From the NCBI RefSeq assembly GCF_018408575.1, contig NZ_AP023418.1, positions 558,001 through 622,000 of the forward strand: a stretch of 64,000 nucleotides of DNA, read 5' to 3'. Both the position numbers and the translations under genes were made by a program. Every line of letters starts with the position of its first letter. Positions within the stretch are counted from its first letter, which is position 1. Positions 31,989-40,954 of this stretch are shown here, in pieces. The DNA comes from Vescimonas coprocola (GTDB taxonomy: Bacteria > Bacillota > Clostridia > Oscillospirales > Oscillospiraceae). A model generated the notes under the pieces. That model had not been told where the DNA came from and searched no databases. It saw only the letters and a list, made by a program, of their open reading frames with translations.

Positions 31989-33095
31989 TTACAGATCCAG
32001 CTTCAGGTCGCCGGGCTTGATCCAGCCCCACTTCCGCAGAGGCATGGCGAACAGCCACGTCAGCACCGCCGGCAACACGAAGGAGATCAGCGCCAGCCCC
32101 AGCCAGTCCATGGCGCCGATGCCGGGCTTCAGTCCGGCGGCCACGTCGCTGACCCAGCCGGTATATACGCCGATCTGCCCCACCAGCCCGCAGGTGCCCA
32201 TGCCGCTGGACACGGCGGGGCCGTTCATTTGCAGCTCAAAGACGCAGGTGGCGATGGGACCGGTGACGGCGGCGGCCAGCGTGGGGGGGATCCAGACACG
32301 GGGATTGCGGACGATGTTGCCCATTTGCAGCATACTGGTGCCAAGTCCCTGCGCCGCCAGACCGCCCCAGCGGTTCTCCGGGAAGCTCATGACGGCGAAG
32401 CCGATCATCTGGGCGCAGCAGCCTGCTACGGCAGCACCGCCGGCCAGACCCGTCAGGCCCAGCGCCAGACAGATGGCGGCAGAGGAGATGGGCAGCGTCA
32501 AAGCCACACCGATGACCACGGAGACGATGATGCCCATGAAGAAGGGCTGGAGCTCCGTGGCCCACATGATGGCCTGTCCCACGGCGGAGGCGGCCTTGCC
32601 CACCGGGGCGGCAATGAGGGCGGCGAAGCCGATACCCGCCAGCACCGTGACGATGGGCGTCACCAGAATGTCGATCTTAGTCTCCTTACTGACGGCCTTA
32701 CCCAGCTCGGCGGCCAGAATGGTGACGAACAGCGCCGCCAGCGGGCCGCCGGCTCCGCCCATGGAGTTGGTGGCGAAGCCCACGGGGATCAGGGAGAACA
32801 GCACCAGCGGCGGGGCCTCCAGCGCCCGGCCGATGGCTACCGCCATGCCGGGGCCCACCATGGCGGAGCACAGGCTGCCGATGGCGTAGGCCACGGCCCC
32901 CTCGCCCTTGCCGATGGTGACGATGCTCTCCGTCAGGAAGCCGATGTGCAGCTGCGTCCCCAGAGTGTTGAGGATGGTCCCCACCAGCAGGGTGCAGAAG
33001 AGACCCTGCGCCATAGCTCCCATGGCGTCGATAAAGTAGCGCTTGGCGGAGAATGCGATGTTCTTCCGGGCCAGAAATGCTTTGAATTTGTTCAT
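31989..33095 (-). CDS. EIIC-like membrane transporter (PTS_EIIC_2 type), possibly a niacin-regulated permease
   Basis: A 368-residue, very hydrophobic membrane protein with about 9-10 helices. The N-terminal RKNIAFSAKRYFIDAMGAMA and internal GFATNSMGGAGGPLAA match the standalone PTS IIC-like family. There are no IIA, IIB or HPr genes nearby, so phosphotransfer coupling is unlikely. The start at 33095 is set by MNKFKAFL. It has a near-perfect promoter and lies beside niaR. A GTGTC-TT-GACAC palindrome lies between promoter and gene, so it is probably repressed by NiaR and may carry nicotinate or a related compound. The substrate is an inference. Confidence 0.8.
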   Translation of the reverse strand: MNKFKAFLARKNIAFSAKRYFIDAMGAMAQGLFCTLLVGTILNTLGTQLHIGFLTESIVTIGKGEGAVAYAIGSLCSAMVGPGMAVAIGRALEAPPLVLFSLIPVGFATNSMGGAGGPLAALFVTILAAELGKAVSKETKIDILVTPIVTVLAGIGFAALIAAPVGKAASAVGQAIMWATELQPFFMGIIVSVVIGVALTLPISSAAICLALGLTGLAGGAAVAGCCAQMIGFAVMSFPENRWGGLAAQGLGTSMLQMGNIVRNPRVWIPPTLAAAVTGPIATCVFELQMNGPAVSSGMGTCGLVGQIGVYTGWVSDVAAGLKPGIGAMDWLGLALISFVLPAVLTWLFAMPLRKWGWIKPGDLKLDL

Positions 33096-33124
33096 GAGTG
33101 TCCCTCTCTTATTGGTAAACTTTG

Positions 33125-33136
33125 GTGTCTTGACAC
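33125..33136. promoter_or_regulatory. Palindromic operator, candidate NiaR site
   Basis: GTGTCTTGACAC is an inverted repeat (GTGTC/GACAC, TT centre) lying 10-21 bp downstream of the predicted transcription start of the EIIC-like gene. The neighbouring gene encodes NiaR, and my recollection is that Firmicute NiaR sites have this GTGTC-N2-GACAC form. Confidence 0.6.
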
Positions 33137-33152
33137 ATGACCACTTTCCAAT

Positions 33153-33180
33153 ATTATAGCGGCTCTTTTCCATTTGTCAA
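33153..33180 (-). promoter_or_regulatory. Near-perfect promoter of the EIIC-like gene
   Basis: TTGACA (33175-33180), 16 bp, TATAAT (33153-33158) on the minus strand. Confidence 0.85.
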
Positions 33181-33183
33181 CAG

Positions 33184-33219
33184 AAAAATTCCCGGCGGAG
33201 GGAGGGCCTCCGCCGGGAA
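33184..33219 (-). terminator. Terminator of niaR
   Basis: CCCGGCGGAGG paired with CCTCCGCCGGG, then AATTTTT on the minus strand, 34 bp after the niaR stop. It separates niaR from the downstream permease. Confidence 0.83.
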
Positions 33220-33252
33220 AAGGGGAAATGGTCGTTCTTTTAGGGCCGGTGG

Positions 33253-33762
33253 TCACTCCACCAGAAAGCCCCGCTGGCGCAGAAGCTGCAGCAGATGCTC
33301 ATAGGCGGTCTCGTCCGGGCAGGAGAGAGTGTGCAGATGCACACCGCCGGTGAGCTGGGACAGGGGGGCGGCCCCGTCCATGCGCTTCATGAACTGATCC
33401 ACGTCCAGACGGCTGGACAGGTGAAGGGGAGCGGTAAGCTGCCCGTAGACCGGGTGCTCCACGATGACGTCCACCACGGTACAGCCGCAGTCCACCATGG
33501 CGTCGAGCTCGTCCCGTGTCTCCTCGGCAGAGTGTATACAGGCGATGCGGCGCAGCAGGCCATTTTGTGCGGGGATCACATAGCCCCGTGCGGTGGCGGT
33601 GATCTCCTGACCGGCGGCACGCAGCAGGGCGATATCCCCCACGATGATCTGACGGCTGACGCCCAGCTCCTGAGAAAGGGTCGTGGCGCTGATAGGTGCT
33701 TGGGATGCGGAAAGCAGCCGGGCGATTTGCTGGCGGCGCTCCGAAGCAGTCATAGCAGACAT
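33253..33762 (-). CDS. niaR: NiaR-type niacin-responsive transcriptional repressor
   Basis: A 169-residue repressor: an N-terminal HTH_11 domain (residues 8-60, ISATTLSQELGVSRQIIVGDIALL) followed by a 3H ligand domain with conserved histidines in ACIHS (about 75), VEHPVYG (about 101) and GGVHLHTL (about 140). NiaR proteins bind nicotinic acid and repress NAD synthesis and niacin uptake genes. The ATG at 33762 has GAGGAG 8 bases upstream. Promoter and terminator are its own. The adjacent permease with an operator-like palindrome is the likely target; no nad genes occur in the window. Confidence 0.93.
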   Translation of the reverse strand: MSAMTASERRQQIARLLSASQAPISATTLSQELGVSRQIIVGDIALLRAAGQEITATARGYVIPAQNGLLRRIACIHSAEETRDELDAMVDCGCTVVDVIVEHPVYGQLTAPLHLSSRLDVDQFMKRMDGAAPLSQLTGGVHLHTLSCPDETAYEHLLQLLRQRGFLVE

Positions 33763-33794
33763 GGCAAGGTCTCCTCTTTTGAAAATCTCTGGTC

Positions 33795-33823
33795 ATTATA
33801 CACCAACTGCCATTTTTTGGCAA
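33795..33823 (-). promoter_or_regulatory. Promoter of niaR
   Basis: TTGCCA (33818-33823), 17 bp, TATAAT (33795-33800), minus strand. No GTGTC palindrome is near it, so autoregulation is not evident. Confidence 0.78.
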
Positions 33824-33860
33824 GCACTTTTTAGCGTATAGAGAGGTTGTTTTCTGTTAT

Positions 33861-33880
33861 GTGACGAAAACGTGACGAAA
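33861..33880 (+). repeat. Short direct repeat GTGACGAAA in an AT-rich gap
   Basis: GTGACGAAA occurs at 33861-33869 and 33872-33880, an 11-bp period (one helical turn). The surrounding 33824-34065 gap is AT-rich and holds no credible gene. It could be a paired protein-binding site for either flanking promoter. Confidence 0.35.
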
Positions 33881-34065
33881 CTATGGGGGATTTGGCGGAA
33901 AGGATTTCACTATCTGCGCTGTGTATGCGAAAATCGCTGTAAAATGGGATCATGAAACCTTACTAATATGAGATAAAATTAATGTGGATGCTAAAAATTT
34001 GGCGGCGGGAGGGCGTGGAATGATACCGACGACAAAAAGCGGCAGGCTTTTTCCCGGCGGGCGAA

Positions 34066-34094
34066 TTGACAAGGGGAGCGGTGTGTGTTACAAT
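34066..34094 (+). promoter_or_regulatory. Strong promoter of the 98-residue protein
   Basis: TTGACA (34066-34071), 17 bp, TACAAT (34089-34094), with TGT extended -10. Confidence 0.85.
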
Positions 34095-34138
34095 TTGGTT
34101 ACAAGTGTATGGTTCTATTAAAGAAGGGAGTTATTCAA

Positions 34139-34435
34139 ATGGCTGAAAACAAAAAGACCGAGGGTCTCATCTATAAAAACCACCCTCTGCGCCGTATCGA
34201 CAACATCATTTACTACGGCAGCATGGCGGACAAGTACATCATTATGCTGCAGATCCTGGACACCAAGAAGGAGCAGGACATGGACGTGGCCACCCGTGTG
34301 TCCGTGCAGCTGCAGCTGACGGATCCCGACCTGAAGTCCCGTGACCGGGTGGTGAAGAAGTCCGAGAAGGACAGCCTGTACGCAGCCATGGACGTGGGCT
34401 CCATCTGGCTGGAGCGGGCTCTGGCCGGGAAATAA
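34139..34435 (+). CDS. Conserved small cytoplasmic protein, function unknown
   Basis: A 98-residue soluble protein that I recognise only as a conserved clostridial hypothetical. It has a compact alpha/beta pattern (IYYGSMADKYIIMLQIL, then VATRVSVQLQLTD), many charged residues, and no signal peptide or membrane segment. The ATG at 34139 follows AAGGGAG. A strong promoter with an extended -10 suggests good expression. The wall hydrolase gene begins 21 bp later, so both may be on one transcript. Confidence 0.75.
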   Translation: MAENKKTEGLIYKNHPLRRIDNIIYYGSMADKYIIMLQILDTKKEQDMDVATRVSVQLQLTDPDLKSRDRVVKKSEKDSLYAAMDVGSIWLERALAGK

Positions 34436-34456
34436 GCGAGAGAAAGGGTGTCCAGC

Positions 34457-35584
34457 ATGACACGAAAATTTCTGCTGGCGGCGCTGGTGATCCTGCTGGC
34501 GGCTTTGTGTACGGTGCATTTCACCACGGAGCGCACACCGCCGGAGAATGTGGTTTCCCCCGCCGTCCACTTGGGCATGGTGGTGCCAAGAGAGGCGCTG
34601 GAGAAGCTGAAGGCGGCGGAGACTGCGGCTCTGGCGGCCCCCCAGACGGCGGAGCCGACGGCAGACGTGACAGCGGAGCCTGCGGAGGAGGAGAGCCTTC
34701 CGGCGACGGATACCTCCGTGCTGGCGGCGGCTGTCACCACTGACGCCCTCTACATCCGCCGCAGCGGCGATTGGGACGCCGAGGCGCTGGCGCTGGTGGA
34801 CTATGGCACCACGGTGGCCGTCACGGGAAAGAGCGGCGGCTGGTATCAGGTGCGCTACGACGGCATCGAGGGCTATCTCTCCGGGGAATATCTGGACCTG
34901 CGAACCTCCGGCCTGACCGGCTACGGACAGGTGACGGCGGATGCGCTGAACCTGCGCTCCGGGGCCGGTACCGGCTATGGGACGGTGACATCCCTCCCCA
35001 ATGGGGCGTGGGTGTCGGTGTCCCGGTTTGAAAACGGCTGGTTTTATGTAGACTACGACGGGGTGAGCGGCTACGTCTCCGGGGACTATCTGGAGCTGTC
35101 TGCCTCACGGCCCCAGCTCAGGGGAGATACCTCCTCCGATGGCGGTTCTTCCGGCGGCTCCGACGACCTACCCAGCGGCGGCAACGCTGGAACGGTCTCC
35201 GGATCGGCGTCGGATCTGGTGGCGCTGGCCCTGTCCTATCAGGGGGTGCCTTACGCCTATGGCGGGGCGTCTCCCAGCGGCTTTGACTGCTCCGGCTATA
35301 CCATGTACATCTATCAGCAGTTCGGGGTGTATCTGCCCCACGGGGCCACGGATCAGCTGAGCTACGGCATGGCGGTGGGCTTCGGGGAACTGCAGCCGGG
35401 GGATCTGGTGTTCTTTCAGGATGCGGATTTCTCCTCCAGTGCCGCCTCCCACTGCGGCATCTACATCGGAGACGGGCAGTTCATCCACGCCACCTCCGAT
35501 TCCCGCTTCAACTGTGTGAAGATCACATCCTTCAGCGAGAGCTACTATGCCAGTCACTTCCTGACGGGCCGGCGGTTGTTCTGA
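34457..35584 (+). CDS. Secreted SH3-domain NlpC/P60 peptidoglycan hydrolase
   Basis: A 375-residue cell-wall hydrolase. It opens with an uncleaved or signal helix (residues 3-20) and an Ala/Glu/Pro-rich linker. Two bacterial SH3 repeats follow (about 92-150, TTDALYIRR to YLSGEYLDL; about 157-215, TADALNLRSGAG to YVSGDYLEL), then a Ser/Gly linker. The C-terminal NlpC/P60 domain has the catalytic Cys in GFDCSGYTMY (about 278) and the His in ASHCGIYIG (about 335). It probably cleaves between D-Glu and the diamino acid of stem peptides. The ATG at 34457 is preferred over a GTG at 34448 on ribosome-site spacing. No LPxTG signal is present, so attachment is by membrane helix or SH3 binding. Confidence 0.92.
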   Translation: MTRKFLLAALVILLAALCTVHFTTERTPPENVVSPAVHLGMVVPREALEKLKAAETAALAAPQTAEPTADVTAEPAEEESLPATDTSVLAAAVTTDALYIRRSGDWDAEALALVDYGTTVAVTGKSGGWYQVRYDGIEGYLSGEYLDLRTSGLTGYGQVTADALNLRSGAGTGYGTVTSLPNGAWVSVSRFENGWFYVDYDGVSGYVSGDYLELSASRPQLRGDTSSDGGSSGGSDDLPSGGNAGTVSGSASDLVALALSYQGVPYAYGGASPSGFDCSGYTMYIYQQFGVYLPHGATDQLSYGMAVGFGELQPGDLVFFQDADFSSSAASHCGIYIGDGQFIHATSDSRFNCVKITSFSESYYASHFLTGRRLF

Positions 35585-35596
35585 GGGGATAAGAGA

Positions 35597-35639
35597 ACAA
35601 AAAGCATCGCATCTGCTATGCAGATGCGATGCTTTTTTT
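35597..35639. terminator. Bidirectional terminator between the NlpC/P60 gene and fhs
   Basis: A 14-bp perfect stem AGCATCGCATCTGC with a TAT loop, flanked by A-run and T7; serves both converging transcripts. Confidence 0.93.
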
Positions 35640-35665
35640 CTATTTCTATCGTGTTATGTTACCTA

Positions 35666-37324
35666 TCAGAACAGACCGGAGATGACGCCGTTTTCGTCCA
35701 CGTCGATGGCCTCTGCCGCCGGGGTCTTGGGCAGACCCGGCATGGTGAGAATGTCCCCCGTCAGGGCCACGATGAACCCGGCTCCGGCGGAGACCTTCAC
35801 CTTCCGCACCGTCAGGATGAAGTCCTGAGGGGCCCCCAGCTTCTTGGGGTCATCGGAAAGACTGTACTGGGTCTTGGCCACGCACACCGGCAGGCCGCCG
35901 AAGCCCAGCTCCGTCAGGCGGTTGATCTCCCGGTCGGCCTCCTCGGTATAGGCCACATTGTGGCCGCCGTAGATTCTTTGGGTCAGGGCCAGCAGCTTGT
36001 CCCGGATGGGAAGGGCGGCATCGTAGGCGAAGCGGAAGTGGTTCTCCTGCTCCAGCGCCCGCAGGACGCCGTGGGCCAGCTCCATGCCGCCCCGGCTGCC
36101 CTTCTCCCACACCTCCGATAGGGCCACCTCCGCCCCATAGACGGCGCAGGCCTCCTGCACCAGCGCCAGCTCTGCCGCCGAGTCGCTGGTGAAGCGGTTC
36201 AGGGCCACCACTGCCGGCAGACCGTAGACCTGCGTGATGTTCTCGATGTGCCGCAGCAGATTGGGGAGACCCCGGCGCAGGGCTGCCGTGTCCTCCGTGG
36301 CCAGCTGGGTCTTATCGGCGCCCCCGTGGAGTTTCAGGGCCCGGACCGTGGCCACGATGACCACCGCATCCGGACGCAGTCCCGCCCTACGGCACTTGAT
36401 ATCCAGAAACTTTTCGGCCCCCAGATCAGCGCCGAAGCCCGCCTCCGTCACCACATAGTCCCCCAGCCGCAGAGCGGCCTTGGTGGCGGCCACGCTGTTG
36501 CAGCCGTGGGCGATGTTGGCGAAGGGGCCGCCGTGGATGATGGCGGGAGTCCCCTCCAGCGACTGGGCCAGATTGGGGCGGATGGCGTCCTTCAATAGGG
36601 CGGCCATGGCCCCCGCCGCCTTCAGATCCCCGGCAGTCACCGGCTGGCCGTGGCCGTTGTAGCCCACGATCATCCGAGCCAGACGGGCCTTCAAGTCTGT
36701 CAGATCCTCCGCCAGACACAGCACCGCCATGACCTCCGTGGCCACAGTGATGTCAAAGCCCTCCTCACGGGGTACGCCGTTTCCCTTGCCACCCAGACCG
36801 CAGAGGATGTACCGCAGCTGGCGGTCGTTCATGTCCACGCAGCGCCGCCACGTCACCTGTTGGATGTCCAGAGCGTTGCCCTGATAGATGTGGTTATCCA
36901 CCATGGCCGCCAGCAGGTTGTTGGCGGCGCCGATGGCGTGGAAGTCGCCGGTAAAGTGGAGGTTGATGCCCTCCATGGGGGCCACCTGCGCCCAGCCGCC
37001 GCCGGTGGCTCCGCCCTTGAGGCCGAACACCGGCCCCAGAGAAGGCTCCCGCAGGGCCAGCACCGTCTTTTTCCCCAGCGCCGACAGGCTGTCCGCCAGT
37101 CCGATGCTGGTGGTGGTCTTGCCCTCTCCGGCGGCAGTGGGGTTGATGGCTGTGACCAGGATCAGCTTCCCGGTCTGGGGCTTGCCCGCTGTGGCGGAGG
37201 GCAGCAGCTTGGCCTTATAGCGGCCGTAGCACTCCAGCTGCTCCTCCGTCAGGCCCAGCTTTGCGCCGATGGCGGTGATAGGGAGGAGGGGGCAGCTCTG
37301 TGCGATCTCGATATCAGTTTTCAT
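35666..37324 (-). CDS. fhs: Formate-tetrahydrofolate ligase
   Basis: ATP-dependent formyl-THF synthetase (reversible in purinolytic and acetogenic anaerobes), 552 residues. The P-loop is in [19 protein letters not shown] (about 59-77); [20 protein letters not shown] (about 92-111) and NMHDRQLR-like [15 protein letters not shown] (about 175) are family landmarks. GGAGGA precedes the ATG. It lies 3 bp after folD in the lgt-folD-fhs string. Together with FolD it interconverts formate and methylene-THF; in purine fermenters this step yields ATP. Confidence 0.97.
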   Translation of the reverse strand: MKTDIEIAQSCPLLPITAIGAKLGLTEEQLECYGRYKAKLLPSATAGKPQTGKLILVTAINPTAAGEGKTTTSIGLADSLSALGKKTVLALREPSLGPVFGLKGGATGGGWAQVAPMEGINLHFTGDFHAIGAANNLLAAMVDNHIYQGNALDIQQVTWRRCVDMNDRQLRYILCGLGGKGNGVPREEGFDITVATEVMAVLCLAEDLTDLKARLARMIVGYNGHGQPVTAGDLKAAGAMAALLKDAIRPNLAQSLEGTPAIIHGGPFANIAHGCNSVAATKAALRLGDYVVTEAGFGADLGAEKFLDIKCRRAGLRPDAVVIVATVRALKLHGGADKTQLATEDTAALRRGLPNLLRHIENITQVYGLPAVVALNRFTSDSAAELALVQEACAVYGAEVALSEVWEKGSRGGMELAHGVLRALEQENHFRFAYDAALPIRDKLLALTQRIYGGHNVAYTEEADREINRLTELGFGGLPVCVAKTQYSLSDDPKKLGAPQDFILTVRKVKVSAGAGFIVALTGDILTMPGLPKTPAAEAIDVDENGVISGLF

Positions 37325-37327
37325 GAG

Positions 37328-38179
37328 TCAGTCCTCCTTATGCTGCCGTCTGCGGGATGCAGAGATGGTATTTTCCATGAGCATGGCCCGTGTCATGGGG
37401 CCTACGCCCCCCGGCACGGGGGTGATATAGGCCGCCTTTTCCGCCACGGCGGCGAAGTCCACGTCGCCGCAGAGCTTGCCCTCCTCATTGCGGTTCATAG
37501 CCACATCCACGACCACGGCGCCGGGTTTGACCATGTCGGAGGTGATGAGGCCACGGCGGCCCACGGCGGAGATGAGGATGTCCGCCCGACGGCACTGCTC
37601 CGCCAGATCCGGCGTGCGGCTGTGGCAGACGGTGACGGTGGCGTCCTCCGCCAGAAGCAGCAGGGCCATGGGCTTTCCCACGATGTTGCTGCGGCCTATC
37701 ACCACACAGTGTTTCCCGGCGGGGGAGATACCATACGCCCGCAGCAGGGCCATGACCCCGGCGGGGGTGCAGGGCAGGAACCGGGGCAGCCCCAGCATCA
37801 GGCGGCCCACATTTTCCGGATGGAAGGCGTCCACATCCTTCTCCGGGCGGATGGCCTCCAACACGGCCCGGCTGTCCAGCCCCTCCGGAAGGGGAAGCTG
37901 CACCAGAATTCCGTCCACGTCCTCCCGGCGGTTCATGTCCTCCACCAGCGCCAGCAGCTCCTGCTGGGTGGTTTCAGCGGGCAGGTGATGGTTCAGGCAC
38001 CGTACCCCGCACTGGGCGCAGTCTTTCTCCTTGTTGCGGACGTATACGGCGCTGGCGGGGTCGTCCCCCACCAGAATCACCGCCAGACCCGGCTGGCGGG
38101 GCAGGGCGGCGGCCTCCTGCCCCAGCCGCTCCCGCATCCGGGCGGACAGGGCCTTGCCGTCTAACAGCACGGCGCTCAT
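37328..38179 (-). CDS. folD: Bifunctional methylenetetrahydrofolate dehydrogenase/cyclohydrolase
   Basis: Interconverts methylene-, methenyl- and formyl-THF; 283 residues. The catalytic YVRNKEKDC (Tyr and Lys of YxxxK, about 47-51), [10 protein letters not shown] (about 95) and the NADP loop [15 protein letters not shown] (about 163) are intact, with C-terminal [21 protein letters not shown] overlaps the lgt stop as ATGA. Confidence 0.97.
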   Translation of the reverse strand: MSAVLLDGKALSARMRERLGQEAAALPRQPGLAVILVGDDPASAVYVRNKEKDCAQCGVRCLNHHLPAETTQQELLALVEDMNRREDVDGILVQLPLPEGLDSRAVLEAIRPEKDVDAFHPENVGRLMLGLPRFLPCTPAGVMALLRAYGISPAGKHCVVIGRSNIVGKPMALLLLAEDATVTVCHSRTPDLAEQCRRADILISAVGRRGLITSDMVKPGAVVVDVAMNRNEEGKLCGDVDFAAVAEKAAYITPVPGGVGPMTRAMLMENTISASRRRQHKED

Positions 38180-39210
38180 GACGGATCCTCCGTCGGGGTT
38201 TCACCGGAGGTATCCTTCTGGGAGGGAGCCTCCGGCTCGGAAGAGACGGCTGGAGCATCCTCGGTGGGGGTCGCCTGAGCGGGAGACTCAGCTGCCGGGG
38301 CGACAGCCGCTTCGGCTGCGGCGGCATTGCGGGCCGCCACGATGTTGACATACAGCTCCTCCGGCTTGTGGGGATGGAGCTTGATGTTGTAGTACAGCAT
38401 GAAGAGGGACACGAATACCATCACAAGGCTCAGGGCCTGCGACACCCGGATGGGCTGGCCACCGATGGTCCAGTTGAAGAGGTACAGGCTGTCGGTCCGC
38501 AGGCCCTCGACCCAGAAGCGGCCGATGCCGTACCACAGGAAGTAGAACCAGGTGTTCTCGCCGTCGAAGCGGCGGGCCTTGGATACCACGAAGATGATGA
38601 GCAGCAGGCCCACCAGATTCCACAGGCTCTCATACAGGAACGTGGGGTGGACCTCCACCAGCTGGCCGGTGACGGTGGTCAGCTGCATCCGCCAGGGCAG
38701 GGTGGTCTCGGCGCCGAAGGCCTCCCGGTTCATGAAGTTGCCCCACCGGCCGATGCACTGGCCGATGAGCAGGCCCATCACCGCAAGGTCAAGCATGGCT
38801 CCCAGCTTATAGCCCCTGTGGCGGCTGATGCAGATGCCCACGATGACCACGGCGATGACGGCACCGTAGATGGCAAGGCCGCCGTCCCAGATGGCGATGG
38901 CCTTGCGGAAGCTGAAGCTGCCGTCGCTGTTTTTGAACTGATCCAGATAGAACAGCACATAGTAAATTCTTGCCCCCACAATGGCGCAGGGGATGCCCCA
39001 CAGAACACTGTCCAGCAGGTCGTCCTCGGTGATGCCGTACTTGGATTTCTGGTTCATGCACCACCAGATGGCGATGACCAGACCAAGGGCGATGAGGATA
39101 CCGTACCAGTAGATGCCGTTGCCGATGTCCAGCGCCTTGGAGCTGGCGGTAAAGGCCCAGTCCCCGAACAGGCCGGGGAACCGGATGGGGCTGTCAGTCA
39201 TAATTTGCAT
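38176..39210 (-). CDS. lgt: Prolipoprotein diacylglyceryl transferase with C-terminal extension
   Basis: Integral membrane enzyme adding diacylglycerol to lipoprotein lipobox cysteines; 344 residues. About seven helices and the signature [13 protein letters not shown] (about 145) with [17 protein letters not shown]-type motif later are clear. The last ~60 residues (Ala/Pro/Glu/Ser-rich) extend past the usual 260-290-residue enzyme and look disordered and cytoplasmic. GGAGG stands 7 bases before the ATG. The short gap after pepF and ATGA overlap with folD suggest one transcript. Confidence 0.95.
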   Translation of the reverse strand: MQIMTDSPIRFPGLFGDWAFTASSKALDIGNGIYWYGILIALGLVIAIWWCMNQKSKYGITEDDLLDSVLWGIPCAIVGARIYYVLFYLDQFKNSDGSFSFRKAIAIWDGGLAIYGAVIAVVIVGICISRHRGYKLGAMLDLAVMGLLIGQCIGRWGNFMNREAFGAETTLPWRMQLTTVTGQLVEVHPTFLYESLWNLVGLLLIIFVVSKARRFDGENTWFYFLWYGIGRFWVEGLRTDSLYLFNWTIGGQPIRVSQALSLVMVFVSLFMLYYNIKLHPHKPEELYVNIVAARNAAAAEAAVAPAAESPAQATPTEDAPAVSSEPEAPSQKDTSGETPTEDPS

Positions 39211-39269
39211 GATGATTCCTCCTTGGGATAAAGTGCAGAGCGCCGTGCGCTCGAAGGGATGGGGTGGCT

Positions 39270-40952
39270 TCAGGCCTGCGCCGCCAGCTCACGGGCCAGC
39301 CGCTCCACCACGCCGGGGGCGTAGGGCAGCTCCAGCCCGGCATCTGCCAGCGTCTCGGCGTAGAGCTTGCTGCCGCCGGAGGCGCACAGGGCGTGATATC
39401 TGGCCCAGCCGTCCACGGGGTCGGCGTCATAGGCGGCCTTCAGCTGCTGGGCGCAGACGATGGAGAGGGCGTAGCTCACCACATAGCGGGGGAGCATATA
39501 GATGGCCATGTTGGTGAACAGATCGCAGCCGGCCAGCACCTGCTGCCGCCACGGCTCGTTGTTCTGGGCCCGGCCGAAGGCCTTCTCCGTGCGGTCGAAC
39601 TCCTCCGCCCACTGAGAAAGAGAGGCATCCGGGTGCTCATAGAGCCACGTCTCGAAGGTGTGGATGGAGCAGAAGGCGCACAGCTCCTTGATGAAGTCGT
39701 AGCGGTGCTCCGTCAGGAACTGGGGGGCGTGAGGGCCGAAGAACTCCCGTGCGTAGGGGAGGGTCAGCAGCTCCATGGTCTTGGAGTAGACCTCCGCCAG
39801 ATCGGGACTCAGCCCCACATAGTCCGCCAGCGGCTGGCTGCGGTAGGAGAGGTAGCCCTGAAGGCCGTGGCCCAGCTCATGGGTATAGACGGTGACGTCG
39901 GAGCCGGTGCCGTCGCAGTTGGCGAAGATGAAGGGCATCCCGCAGGGGGCGCTCAGCATATCGCAGAAGCCCATGCCGGAGATCTTGTTGGGGGAGCCTG
40001 CCACGTCCAACAGGTCGTGGCGGATCATCTCGTCGAAGAAATGTCCTGCCTCCGGACTCAGGGCGTGGTACATCCGGCGTGCAGCCTTAGGAAGCTCCTC
40101 TGCCGCCACGGGGACGGCGTTGCCCTCCGGGAACACCAGCGCCCGGTCATAGGGCAGCAGCGTTTCCACCCCCAGCCGCTGGCGCTGCTGCTCCTGCATT
40201 TGCAGATACAGGGGCGTGATGTACTTTTGCACCTGACGGCAGAACTCGTCCAATTCCGCCCGGCCATAGCCCAGACGCTGCATACTGAGATCGCCGTAGT
40301 CGGCAAAGCTGTCGAAGCCGTTTTCACGGGCCAGCTGGTTCCGGGCATGGACCAGCTCCCGCAGGAGCTTTTCCATTACGGGGCCGTTTTCCACGGCGGT
40401 CTGCTGCTGGGCGTCATAGGCGGCCTTGCGGCGCTCCCGGTCGGTGCTGGTCAGCGCAAAGCGCAGCTGGCCGCCGCTGAGAGTCTCGCCCTGCACCTGA
40501 TACTTGGCGGAGGCCACCAGCTGCTGGTATTGGGCGGTGAGCCGGGAGATGCGGGCCTGCAGCTCCTTGCCGCCGGTGTGGAGCCGCTGGTCCAGCGTCA
40601 GCAGGCGGCGCAGCTGGGGGCCGAAGGCCTCATCCACCGCCGCAGCGTAGGGACTCTCTGCTATGGCCATGGACAGAGACTGCGTATCCAGCGTCTCCAG
40701 TCGGGGCATGGTCTCCTGCAGCTCCCGCTGATAAAACTCGTCAGTGACATCGTGGAAGGCCCGGATGAAGGCGATGCTCTGGCAGAGGGATACCTCCTGC
40801 TGGAGGGCATCCCGCTGCCGAACCACCTCCAGCAGATCCTCCGAATCTTGGGCGTCCTTAGCCCGCTGGGTCAGGGCGTCGTACCGGGCCTGAAGGGCCT
40901 CTACATCGGGGCTGGTATAGGGAAGATCGGAAAATTTCCAGTTGTCATTCAT
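39270..40952 (-). CDS. M3-family oligoendopeptidase
   Basis: Zinc oligopeptidase of the PepF/thimet group, 560 residues, cytoplasmic; trims short peptides. The zinc motif HELGH lies in VYTHELGHGLQGY (about 356), with the third-ligand Glu expected in SPDLAEVYSKTMELL (about 384). It begins two bases after the ymfH stop with GGAGG inside the ymfH end, so it is coupled to the ymfF-ymfH pair. Closely related to annotated M3 oligoendopeptidases of clostridia; substrate set unknown. Confidence 0.93.
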   Translation of the reverse strand: MNDNWKFSDLPYTSPDVEALQARYDALTQRAKDAQDSEDLLEVVRQRDALQQEVSLCQSIAFIRAFHDVTDEFYQRELQETMPRLETLDTQSLSMAIAESPYAAAVDEAFGPQLRRLLTLDQRLHTGGKELQARISRLTAQYQQLVASAKYQVQGETLSGGQLRFALTSTDRERRKAAYDAQQQTAVENGPVMEKLLRELVHARNQLARENGFDSFADYGDLSMQRLGYGRAELDEFCRQVQKYITPLYLQMQEQQRQRLGVETLLPYDRALVFPEGNAVPVAAEELPKAARRMYHALSPEAGHFFDEMIRHDLLDVAGSPNKISGMGFCDMLSAPCGMPFIFANCDGTGSDVTVYTHELGHGLQGYLSYRSQPLADYVGLSPDLAEVYSKTMELLTLPYAREFFGPHAPQFLTEHRYDFIKELCAFCSIHTFETWLYEHPDASLSQWAEEFDRTEKAFGRAQNNEPWRQQVLAGCDLFTNMAIYMLPRYVVSYALSIVCAQQLKAAYDADPVDGWARYHALCASGGSKLYAETLADAGLELPYAPGVVERLARELAAQA

Positions 40953-40954
40953 GA

